The notes beneath the pieces are model-generated. The model was not told the origin of the DNA and did no database searches. It saw only the letters and a list, made by a program, of their open reading frames with translations. Of a DNA stretch of 64,000 nucleotides, positions 37,701-47,432 are shown piece by piece. The DNA is from Pycnopodia helianthoides (lineage: Eukaryota; Echinodermata; Asteroidea; Forcipulatida; Asteriidae): positions 9,428,675 through 9,492,674 of the forward strand of contig CM063247.1 in NCBI GenBank assembly GCA_032158295.1, in the 5' to 3' direction. Every line of letters starts with the position of its first letter. The first letter of the stretch is position 1. The translations under genes and the position numbers were made by a program.

Positions 37701-37977
37701 TGTATCGTGGGTTGGAGGCACAGCGTACAAACATGCATGCCGTTCTGTTTCCACGTTTATTACGGGTGTAAAATACTTCAATGGATTCGAGTTCACGGTC
37801 CGAATACTGCCACTCTGCTCGTTCTGTCAGATTCAGGGTGCCTTTACTGCCAGTCTCGTCTGTTACGATATTGTAAGTTGGTTCTGGTGGCAAGAAAGCC
37901 AGCTTGGCCGCGATGCGAGACGGACATGGCGGACAGCAAAACAAGCAGCACAATTCACCGACTGTGAGGCCATTCAT
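31503..37977 (-). CDS. ABHD17: ABHD17-family alpha/beta hydrolase (protein S-depalmitoylase), complete in two coding exons
   Basis: Exons 37977-37331 and 31725-31503 give 870 nt, 289 residues plus TGA, the normal length of the family. The donor is CCAAG/GTGGGT and the acceptor is ctgcag, joined in phase 2 so that AG|T restores a serine in the stretch AFPSIDKVSK. The start [19 protein letters not shown] carries the cysteine cluster that is palmitoylated in vertebrate ABHD17 and attaches the protein to membranes. The catalytic triad is visible: serine in GQSIGT, aspartate in HGTEDEVID and histidine in GAGHNDVE. Other near-invariant blocks are LFSHGNAVD (oxyanion region) and FSYDYSGYG. Known role: ABHD17A-C remove palmitate from Ras and synaptic scaffolds such as PSD-95, at the plasma membrane and endosomes. 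The paralogue (A, B or C) cannot be assigned; an invertebrate may have only one. Translation is expected at 37977 because the cysteine cluster follows directly. Confidence 0.96.
31889..32039. mobile_element. Short element with CAGGCCTG termini
   Basis: Ends CAGGCCTGAAATTTC and GTAATTCCAGGCCTG form inverted repeats of about 13 bp, reminiscent of hAT-type ends. It sits in the ABHD17-like intron 160 bp from exon 2. No target-site duplication was recognised. Confidence 0.5.
33545..33605 (-). repeat. tRNA-like B-box fragment
   Basis: On the minus strand, TGGGTCAAAGGTTCAAATCC contains a B-box match. No cloverleaf can be drawn, so it is most likely the head of a degraded SINE. Confidence 0.35.
35376..37168. 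mobile_element. 1.8 kb composite element with CAGGCCTA ends and a large internal foldback
   Basis: The outer ends CAGGCCTAGAAAT and CTTTTAGGCCTG are inverted. Inside, 35875-36345 and 36640-36935 form long imperfect inverted arms (CAATCTGTTTTTATCCTGTC against GACAGAATAAAAACAGATTG; GAGCCAATAGTCTTCCT against its complement). A further palindrome lies at 35758-35880 (AACCAATAACTG and CAGTTATTGGTT). Non-coding apart from a short open frame in the loop. It lies in the ABHD17-like intron 160 bp from exon 1. Class uncertain. Confidence 0.55.
36357..36644 (+). other. 95-codon open frame in the loop of the foldback element
   Basis: It opens with [20 protein letters not shown] and has no recognised domain. 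The sequence is mixed and GC-richer than the arms. It could be a remnant of the element's own gene or a chance frame. Confidence 0.15.
37331..37977 (-). CDS. ABHD17: ABHD17-like coding exon 1
   Basis: This exon holds the start codon, the palmitoylated cysteine cluster, the nucleophile serine and about 215 residues up to FDAFP. Any 5' UTR intron was not resolved: a possible donor AAAAG/gtaaaa lies near 38085 on this strand, but no convincing acceptor was seen. Confidence 0.96.
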
Positions 37978-38153
37978 TTTGACTATTGGCCTTCAAATTC
38001 ACCACCAACAAATTCTACGTGATATTTGTCTTACTCCCCCGAAGGTTGTTCTTCTTCTGATCTCCCAATAAACCGATAAATTTTACCTTTTCTGTAGGTA
38101 TTTTGCCAGCATCTGGATAACTGCAAGTCTTTCTTCTCACAGCAGCCGGTCAG

Positions 38154-38161
38154 TGACGTCA
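38154..38161. promoter_or_regulatory. Consensus cAMP-response element upstream of the ABHD17-like gene
   Basis: The palindrome TGACGTCA lies about 180 bp upstream of the start codon in a short, less AT-rich stretch that could be promoter or 5' UTR. CREB/ATF proteins bind this octamer. No TATA box was seen, and use here is inferred from position only. Confidence 0.35.
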
Positions 38162-38414
38162 TTCACAGGTCATGACGAACCAACAACCTTGTTCTCGGGA
38201 AGTACGTCGCTCTGTCTATAACAATATTTACCCTATTTTAATGACGTGTAATATTGGGAACGAGTACAACTTGACCTGTACAATGACATAAAATTACCCA
38301 AATAAATCATAACAGAGGAGAATCGGATGCTAAGATGACAGGCTCTTCTTTGTATAATTTGCATTTTTTGTAAACTGTTAAAAAAGAAATATACACAAAA
38401 CAAAGCAAAGCATA

Positions 38415-38745
38415 GGCACATCATTGGTAAAGTTGAAACACAAATATTCACAGATTTACACATAACCTTTCAAATTTAGATGGTCGGGTATAAACTTCGT
38501 TTGAAATTATTATGCACAGGAATGAGAAATGCTAGGCGGTCTAGTTTTTGAGATATGAGCTAGTAAAATAAGTAGTCTGAAATCTGATATTTGAAAACAG
38601 TAATTAGGGATTACTCACGACTTTCTAGCGACTCCAAAGACCGATCGAACTTATACTTTCACAAGTTTATTATTTCATGTATGTTTCGGGTCACACAAAG
38701 TGCGAATAGGACCTCCCCGTCTCTGGTACTGATTTACCGGCTTAT
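38415..38745 (+). mobile_element. Eroded relative of the TTAA elements
   Basis: It contains CATTGGTAAAGTTG, CACAGATTTACACATAAC and a degraded core (CTAGCGACTCCAAAGACCGA, then ACTTTCACAAGTTTATTATT). Both termini are decayed, so the limits are approximate. Confidence 0.5.
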
Positions 38746-38825
38746 CATGGTTGTTCGCTGATTTTTTTGTATAACTTAAAAAACACTGGTTGCATGGGGG
38801 TGCACTTCATGCAATAGAGGATAAA

Positions 38826-39183
38826 TTAAAGTAACATTACAGAATTGGTTTTTGCTAACAAAACAGTTGCTGGCAGTGTAAGCACTTTATATAATCCACC
38901 ATATACATAAACTGACAAACCTGTAGCAGTTTGAGATCGATCGGCCATCTGGGTCACGAGAAAATAGTGCAAAACCGATGTACAATGCATGAATAAAACG
39001 CTCATGAGCGATAAACTCCAACTGGAAATTAGTTTGATTTATTTCTCATCAAATATGGTATTTCAGCCAGAAATATTTCTAGGGATGTTTTCTACTATCA
39101 TCATCATTAGACCGTGTAAGTTTTATGTAAATCTGTGATCAAAAGTACATTTTACAATTACCAATTCTGTAATATGCCTTTAA
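38826..39183 (-). mobile_element. Type 1 TTAA-flanked MITE, copy 4 (shortened)
   Basis: Reverse orientation with small deletions around the central palindrome and near the right end. TTAA remains at both ends. Confidence 0.8.
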
Positions 39184-40093
39184 CCAGTATCATCTTATTC
39201 TTGTTATTCGGACATTCATAAACACACACAAAAACAAATTAAGAAACAAGGTAGAGTGAACCATTTTTTGTAATTTATTAAATCGTTACTTATTTTGATT
39301 GCAGTAATTAAAATAAGCATTTTGAACAATAACTAATCCCTGACAAAACACACACAGTCTGTTGTTATTTTCACTGAAATACTTGACCCTATAATTTGAT
39401 GACATTTTCACAGGGTTGCTGATGGTGTGTGGGAAATGATTTGTGAAATTTGTGCCACCCGGTGGTGTTGATAAATTTCATTGAACAGTTAACATTTTAA
39501 GGTACTGGTTTAAAAAATTGTTAGTCCTTAGAATAATTTAGAGAATCCGGAAATAATGTCAAGCTGAAACTTTCAAACTTGAAATAATTTTCAGGATTTC
39601 CGTGAAAAACATTGCTTTTCGTCCATCAGCTGGCTGTACTGGTGACACGCGCACGCCAGATGGCGCCCTCAACGTTTAGACGAACTTAGCAGAATCATCA
39701 ACTATCAGAAATATTGTAACAAATTGAATGCAATAATCCTAAAGAGAAACTTCCGGAATTCGTGTTTTTTCTTTTCATCTTCCGTTGTAAAAAACAAAAA
39801 TTATCTTCCTCCAATTAGCCAACTAGACTTGATTTAAAGTCTGGGATCGCGGTTATTTATGTGCACCCAGCCACACACTAAACACAAAATGCTAATACAC
39901 ACCCTTACTCGCGATCTTATACTTGACTCTCATGTGTAAGAAGGGATATTCATTTGTTTACAACTTTAAAATTACTTCATGCCAGAGAGATGCTAAAGTC
40001 AGACGGCCGCAAAACCCTGTTGGCCGCGTCTATAAAAGGTTATTACACTTAAGCATTGTCCAATATTTCATTGGTCTTATATATTATCATTCT

Positions 40094-40097
<4 letters not shown>

Positions 40098-40123
<26 letters not shown>
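40098..40123. repeat. Poly(A) run, 26 bases
   Basis: Uninterrupted A run. No adjacent retrogene body was recognised, so a poly(A) tail of a retroinsertion cannot be claimed. Confidence 0.9.
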
Positions 40124-40124
<1 letters not shown>

Positions 40125-41805
40125 GATTACTGCTTTTTGCGTTACGGCTTGTAAAATGTATTGCTAAAATGATATAAGATCTTGAAAATAATTGGTTCTT
40201 ACAAAACGAAAAATGTGTTACCTATGGTTTGAATGGAATCGTCGAGTAGGCCTAATTATTCTCCTCCAACGAATACACATTTTGATTTTTAGAACCAGAA
40301 TTGATTTGTTTTTATTTGAAAGCTGCAAGTTGAATTTCTGAGCCAGTGGAAGAATGTAACTGCATGTGCATCCAAATGCTGTCATACGTTTGTGTATAAT
40401 TTACCCCCCAAAACACAAAATTCATCTGAAAGCCACGTCCAATTGTTAAACTTTTCTTGCATTAATCATCACCGAAAATCGGGCACAATGCAACTACTTT
40501 CGGTCAGTGGCGCGCGCCAGCTGCAAGTTTGTGTGAAGTGGGCGTGGCTTACAGTGGAGTTACGTCACAACTGAGGGAGTTGATTAACAGGTAGTTCGGT
40601 ACTATAGTACTCAATGCATCCAGGTCTTGAATTGCAGAATATCGTCCTGCGGAAGTCTAATGATTTTCATCGTTTTTGGTGATGTGCAGTGAAATTTTAT
40701 CTCACTACTTCAACCAAATCAATAGTGATAATATCCGGGATTGGGTGAGTGTTTTTATTTGAATAGCTTGTGGGTTTTATGTGGATTTTTTTATGGAGAT
40801 GCCGAACCGTTATTTACTGTCGTTTATGGGCACTCTATGTAACGTTGCTGCTGTCGTCCATGGTGGTTTCGTGTTGTATGGACTCCCATAACTGCAACCA
40901 AGTAAAAGTTTTACATACGCTTCTATGGCTGCTAACGAAAGTTATACTTTTTGCATTGACAGTGTGGACTTACGGGGATACGGGCCATTCAGAGCATAAT
41001 GTTTAAAAATCTTCTTTTTTTCTTCAAAACTGTTTGACCCATCCACCCCAAATTTAGCCTAAGTTTTAAAATAATTATTCACATACTTTAGTATACACCC
41101 TATAGAAAATACCTCAAACGAAGCACAGTTTAGATCAATGTTCGTTTAGCTCACGAGTTTTCAATGGCTTTTCCTGGATTCCAGTTACTAGTATGCAACT
41201 TTGTAGTTAAGGAAAGTTTTCCATCTCGCATCAGGCATGGAGGTCGGCTATCGAAACAAGGTTGACCAATAACTATGGACAGCACAGACATGACATCGAC
41301 CCGGAAGAGACCGCTGGGTGTTTTTTTTTACAACTTTGTCGTCAATTTACAAGAACGAGTTATGTTGTAGTTTTTGTTAATCTATTGTACATTATTAATA
41401 GACACAAGTCATCGGGCAAAAAATAAAATAACAAAAATAATAAAAACTGAGTAAATCGCACTGCAAAAAATAGGCCAATAGAGGGCGCAAGTTTAGTTTC
41501 TTAGATTCACTCCTTTTGGTATGATCTTTTAAATCGCCAGGATCATGGCACATGGGATGGATGTGTTGGTGCGGCAGCGGCTGCACTGTCAGTTATCAAC
41601 TTATGCTCTACCAATGGCTTCTTGGACTTGATCTGTAGTTTGGACAGCGATTTGGTAAGTCTGAGTTTCGGATGCAAAATTGAGAGGTGTCTTCTGAGGT
41701 GAAGGGTTGGTTGCAATATATTGAATGACAAGCTATGATAAGTGCAATTGAAATGATTGTAAGTTGGACATTTTCCTTGTTGTATACCCATGCAGTATGG
41801 ACGAG

Positions 41806-41833
41806 GGTGTGTGTGTGTGTGTGGGGGGGGGGG
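41806..41833. repeat. (GT)n(G)n microsatellite
   Basis: GT repeat continuing into a run of G. Confidence 0.9.
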
Positions 41834-42214
41834 TGCATTAACACTGTTGGGACCGAGGTGGGGAGGAGAGAGGGGCTCGGGAGCTTTTTGCAGAAGATCA
41901 GCTCTTCAATATCGTGTGTTTTAGATTATTGTTATTAGGCCAAGTGGCCAAAATTTGATTCACAATCAATGAAGCCGTAATTCGATAACGTTTCTGTACT
42001 GTGTGCTTTTGTAGGTGATTATGTAAATCACACATAATAATAATAAACTGTGATTTGAAAACTGTTTTAAAACTTCTTCGTTTGGCTGTGATGAGACGGC
42101 ACGTTTTTTTAAACTGTACTGTCAGCCCATTAAGAGTGTCGTAGTCGAGTAATTTTAAGCCCAGTATCAAGTACTGCCTATAGTACAAGGTGGCCTATAG
42201 TAGAACTCAAAGAA

Positions 42215-43115
42215 GAGTACTCGGACCATTGAGTACGAGTGTTGGAGTAACGAGTCCAACAACAGGTACCAAGCATTTGGATCTCCGAGTACGAGTACGG
42301 GAATTTTAAGTATACTTAAAGGAACATTACAGAATTGGTTTTTGCTAACAAAACAGTTGCTGGCAGTGTAAGCGCTTTATGTAATCCACAATATACATAA
42401 ACTGACAAACCTGTAGAAGTTTGAGATCGATCGGCCATCTGGGTCACGAGAAAATAGTGAAAAACCGATTACACATTTGCATGAAATCATATAGATTCAA
42501 CAAGTTAATAAAACGCTCACTGAGCGATAAACTCCAATCGGAAAATTAGTTTATTCATTTCTCATCAAATATGGCATTTCAGACAGAAATATTTCAGGGG
42601 ATGTTTTCTACTATCATCATCATTAGACAGTGTAAGTCTTATGTAAATCTGTGATCAAAAGTATATTTTACAAGTTTTTTTCTTACCAATTCTGTAATGT
42701 GCCTTTAAATTACGAAAAAATACTTCAAAATGATCAGGTATCATCACATTCTATTACTTTATTAAGTTATCTTTTATTTTGTACTTTATTGTTAATGTTA
42801 AAACTAACTTTAGATGACAATTTGTGTTTGTTATGATAACCATCTTTTACACATAAATACATCAAACACAATTTCAATTTTTCCTTTTTCCAGTACTTTG
42901 TTTTCTATTTTATTGGATAGCAAAGTTTGGGCAACCGCATTTTTGAGCAATACAATCGAGTCCGAGTACATCCAGTTGAGTACATGACTTTGAGTACAGG
43001 TTATTTTTCAGTCGAGTATCAAGCCTGGAACTTCGAGTATACGAGTACTTTGCTAGCTCAGCACGAGCACCATCAAACGGTACCCGAGTAGTACTCGAGT
43101 GAGTACTGAGTAACG
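42215..43115. repeat. Degenerate GAGTACT/ACGAGTACT repeat tract split by a MITE
   Basis: 42215-42310 and about 42955-43115 are built of GAGTA, GTACTCG and CGAGTACGAGT motifs. The type 1 element at 42316-42708 and AT-rich DNA lie between them. Confidence 0.55.
42316..42708 (-). mobile_element. Type 1 TTAA-flanked MITE, copy 5
   Basis: Near-complete copy inserted into a degenerate GAGTACT-rich repeat that resumes about 250 bp further on. Confidence 0.85.
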
Positions 43116-43135
43116 ATGTATATTATATATAACAC

Positions 43136-43241
43136 TAGCCCACCTTGTTGGCTGTTGGGCTGTTATGGCTCTCTTTTTAACATCGGTCTGTTATAAGACC
43201 GATGTTAAAAGAGAGCCATAACAGCCCAACAAGGTGGGCTA
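43136..43241. repeat. Long near-perfect hairpin with an 8-base loop
   Basis: The left arm 43136-43188 pairs with the right arm 43197-43241 almost without mismatch, apart from about 8 extra bases in the left arm (CTGTTGGG repeated) and one extra T. The loop is TGTTATAA. It could be a recent tiny MITE or a precursor-like RNA hairpin. Confidence 0.8.
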
Positions 43242-44123
43242 ATAAAACACCTGAATAGAGACATACACCGACAAACAACTTTTTCTTGAGAATTACATTT
43301 TTGTATTTCGAAATGCCCTTAATTTTATTTCCTTCACCGTGGGATAAGACAATAAAACAACGGCCAACTTTTGGGAAGGGGTCGGGGGTCTGCGTGAGAA
43401 ATAACCTCTCTCTCTTTTTGGCCAAAAGCAAGCAGGCCTACAGTAGTAATGAACTAACAAAACAATACATAAAGAAATGGGTCTTAGATTGAGGCGCCAA
43501 AGTTATGGAGAGCCTTGGGCGTACAGCGACTGAATTAGCAATGTTCGTGTCAGAAAGCCCATACCGTGACGCCAGAACAAGACTTTGTTTTATGTTGCTG
43601 AGATGTACACGCGAATGAAAGTCGATATTGGCCTCATTAGACTTTGAAGAAGGAATTAGTGATGTCGAGCTGATTGCTAAATGACGGAAAGGGTTTTGCC
43701 CCCGGGTCGGGTGTCCATGCTTGCGCTTTTTAAATTAGAAAGAGGAACCCGATTGAGCCTTAAAATGGTTTAACATGTTGATTTGCACAATGATTATGAG
43801 TGGTCGACTGATGACAAGTCTTTGGTTTCCATCGAAGTGCTGGACTGAAGGCAACCAATCCAGCATTGATCATTCATTAAGGGATAGACAAATCTGACTG
43901 TGATCTCGTTGCAGAAAGAATGACAACCTTTTGGTGTATCGGGTTTGATTAAACAGAGCATTTTATAGTGATGGCTGCGTTCTGTTCTCGCTCTGCAGTG
44001 CTCGTATGTGCCAAAGAACGCAACCGATCTTGCAGTGCATGTGGTCAATATGTTCCAAGTCCCGCTGCGATCAGTTGAAATAAATCAGACTATTACTATG
44101 CCGACTGAAAAAAATATTGCCAT

Positions 44124-44344
44124 ACATTACACTCTAATAAAAAAAAACTGGTCAGATTTGACCCGCCATTTATGGGTAACGGGCTGACTCTGAGAAAATG
44201 GGATTCTAACTCGGATTCTGCGTCAGTTTGACTAATTTCTGTGTCATTTTGACTCAGACTCCGGATCGAACTGACCCGGAAATTAGTCAGGCACCCTTTG
44301 ACCTCGAACTGGGTCAATTCTGACCCGGGAGTTTTTAGAGTGTA
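44124..44344. mobile_element. Element with TACACTCTAA ends and GACCCGG-type internal repeats
   Basis: The left end TTACACTCTAATAAAAAAAA and the right end GTTTTTAGAGTGTAA are inverted. The interior alternates short GGGTCA/TGACCC motifs. Confidence 0.6.
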
Positions 44345-44413
44345 ATAGCGACAATGAGCATTTTCTAGCGAGTGACGATCGGTCTTGTGCAGATTTTGTT
44401 TCGATAGCTAAAC

Positions 44414-44800
44414 TTAAAGGAACATTACAGAATTGGTAAGAAAAAAACTTGTAAAAAAAATACAGATTTACATAAAACTTACACGGTCTAATGATGATGA
44501 TAGTAGAATACATCCCTTGAAATATTTCTGTCTGAACTGCCATATGTGATGAGAAATGAATAAACTAATTTTCCGATTGGAGTTTATCGCTCAGTGAGCG
44601 TTTTTATTCATTTGTTGAATCTATTCGATTTCATGCAAATGTGTAATCGGGTTTTCACTATTTTTCTCGTGACCCAGATGGCCTATCGATCTCAAACTTC
44701 TACAGGTTTGTCAGTTTATGTATATGGTGGATTACATAAAGTGCTTACACTGCCAGCAACTGTTTTGTTGGCAAAAAACAATTCTGTGATGTTCCTTTAA
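44414..44800 (+). mobile_element. Type 1 TTAA-flanked MITE, copy 6
   Basis: Forward copy with a small internal deletion after the left end (AAAAAAAATACAG replaces the usual text) and an intact right end. Confidence 0.85.
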
Positions 44801-46419
44801 GTCATATTCTGAGCTTATCATTTAATTAGCACTTCAAACTCTTGCTTTAACACCAGTGATTGGCAACATGCCAAGGGCTTGTATAAATACGATCATTGGC
44901 TGTAGTTAGAATATGAAGAGCCAATAGGATTATAATTAATGTAGCTATCAATAGATTAAATTTCCAACTGTACGAATAATTGCCGTACCGTCCATTTGAC
45001 AAATCTGTTACCCTCCGTACACCACAAGCCAGGCATTTATTTACTGCCTAAACTCAAAAAAGTTTTTTATTTCCTCAACAAAAATAACAGTATTTTTCTC
45101 AAATAAAGACACCACATCCACTGGTAATTATAATTGCTGGTGTCTTTTTCTTTGTTTTTGTTATGTTTTATTTTTTTCTTATTTTTTAAATTTTTATTTT
45201 TACAATGCACGTTCTCATTGGTTCTGAAAATTGGCTGTTTTGGGCATGGGCAATTACACTCTGCAACAACAATTGATCCGGTGGTTGCGTCTCAAAATGT
45301 ATCAAAATTAATTTTATGGAGATCAAAAGTGGAAAAGGTCTCCATATAGACGAAATAGAGATTTCTACATGGAATCATCTGTACAAAATGTATCATTGAG
45401 AAGATGCTACAGTACAGGGACAAATCACTGTACTTCTTTGAGACTGTATGTGAAGATGGAATCTTGTTCAGTTTTATTGTTTTCCTTTACCGGTGTATAC
45501 GAAGCATTGCCAGTCCGGTGTAGCGAAACCCCGAAAGTAGACAAGTAGTTGGAAACGAAGCCCACAATCTTCTGCTCTCTGGGGCAGGTGTTTTGTAACC
45601 TCTTGACCACTCGGCTTCGTCCAGTTCTGGACTCGGGGGAGCACTAAATGTATAATTACTGTATATGAAAGGCCTGAAGCGCTTTATGTTTCCGACGCGT
45701 CGGTCGGTCATGGGAGAACTCCAAACTGATTGATTAAAGTGCTTCTTATTAATTTGAAAAACTAGAACTCGTCGCCTTAATTCGACTGTGAGTAAATAGA
45801 GCGTTAACTCTTTTACTACAGATGCTAATAACGCAACCTGGTTTCGCAAAGTGAACTGTTAATAACAAACGACAGCGGGGCGTGTCCTTCATTTATTGAA
45901 AACACACGTCGATATAATAAGTAAGACGTGGATTGAAAGAGACATCACTGTATATGCATCAATGTGCCCTTAGAATCGGGCCGTGAATTATTTATTTTAT
46001 TATCAATCAAATCAGTTTATGGTCCAGTGTCATGGGCGATTTTGTTCCCCGGTGTGTGTGTCCCCCATACGGTAAAAATGAACATGGGCTAAAGTTGAGT
46101 CAAAAGAGGGCGCTATCAGACGAAATTTCTACACAATATTCGTCATAATGGGGATACAATAATTATTCGAGCCAGGGAGAGGGGGGGGGGGTGACTACAG
46201 AATCTCTTGCCACACCATGCACGTTTCTCAGTGACAACAGTTGTACTTTTTTAACCCAAAATTGTTGTGGAAATGTGTTATAATGATAGGTGTAAGTTCC
46301 TTAGAAAACAATCATTCAAAACCACCAACAGAGTTTTTTCTGCCGAAGATGCAAATAAGTATGTTGGAAACAACACCCGACAGCTTGTTTGGGCTGGTTT
46401 AAGGCAAACTTACTCAGTC
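44801..46419. other. Stretch without a recognised gene
   Basis: AT-rich. A tRNA-like/SINE-like piece may lie at 45585-45640. It is downstream of mosaic exon G and could hide further small exons. Confidence 0.35.
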
Positions 46420-46630
46420 TTGTGACTCCTTCCGGGTCAGAATTGGCCGGATCCGGGTCCCGTGGGGCCTGACCCATTTCTGGGTCAATATGACCCAGAA
46501 TCCGGATCAAAATGACCAGGAAATGGGCAAACTTCCCCCTGGGGTCAATCTGACCGAGAAATGGGTCAGGCGCCACTGGGACCTGAAACCCAGGTCAATT
46601 CTGACCCAGGGGTTTTTTTTTAGAGTGTAC
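46420..46630. mobile_element. Second copy of the GGGTCA-rich element, left end lost
   Basis: The interior is a degenerate minisatellite of TGACCCAGAA and AATGGGTCAG. The right end is GGTTTTTTTTTAGAGTGTA as in the copy at 44124. Confidence 0.6.
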
Positions 46631-46828
46631 AGGAGTGTACCTCAATTACCTTGCCTATTTAAATTATGAGCCTTATAATAACTTGTTTAATTGACCGTCT
46701 GCAGTGTTCGAGTGGCTGGCTTCATGTACTTATTTCTTCGACGACAGTTGTCCACATTTAGCTCTCCTGTGATATCAAACGAAGAACATAAGAAAAATCG
46801 GACTTCCGTTGGTAAAACAAAATATACA

Positions 46829-46901
46829 TAATAAATAATGAATAATAAATAAATAATAAATAAATAATAATAAATAAATAAATAAATCAATAAATAATAA
46901 A
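46829..46901. repeat. AATA/AAATA microsatellite
   Basis: AATAAATAATAAATA-type tract of about 70 bp. Confidence 0.9.
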
Positions 46902-47335
46902 CGTTTAAGTGATCAAACCTTTTTTCAGAATAGAGCAGAATGATCGAGATCAATTTGTGAAATTTGTATACCTTTACCATGTCATTGCGATTTGTATTCC
47001 ACTGATTCTAAACAAAAACGAGGCTGGACGAAAAAACAAAATTAACATGGTTCGTTTTTATGAAGGGAGAATTAGGCCGTGTCCAAAACAGCTGTTTTAA
47101 GCAGTGGTATAATAATGGCTGGGTCAGAAAAAAAAAACATGTTCTTCAACGTTGCCACCAACAGCCGTAGCCAAAGTCACTTGAATCGGACGCGGCCTCA
47201 GAGTTATCTTTCAGGGAAATCGCCAATGATAGGTAGTACTGTTTGGAGGCACCTACTCACCTTAGTCTGTCATGAGGTATCACTGTGTTGCCATTGACTT
47301 TGATTGTGACTACATACATGCACATGCATACATAC

Positions 47336-47432
47336 TCGGGATGGTCAGGGTTGACTACAACCTGGCCATGACCGTCCGGTACGCACACGTCTTTCTGCGT
47401 CCACGGATCGTACCCCCAACAGTCGCTGATAC
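47336..47432 (-). CDS. Mosaic gene exon G: short exon after the second VWC-like module
   Basis: The acceptor is ctgcaag and the donor is CCGA/GTATGT. It joins exon F in phase 1 and encodes ISDCWGYDPWTQKDVCVPDG and QVVVNPDHPE. It leaves phase 2, so at least one more exon must follow at lower coordinates; none was recognised down to the ABHD17-like gene. Confidence 0.6.

Larger units (their letters stand above)
39184..42214. other. Intergenic stretch upstream of the ABHD17-like gene
   Basis: Contains a poly(A) run and a GT microsatellite. The open frames at 40770 and 41543-41844 have no recognisable domain. Further 3' exons of the mosaic gene could be here, but none was seen. Confidence 0.4.

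Noticed and set aside
43794..44048. Cysteine-containing minus-strand frame considered as a further mosaic exon
   Set aside because: Cysteine spacing does not match the VWC-like modules and no phase-compatible splice sites were seen.
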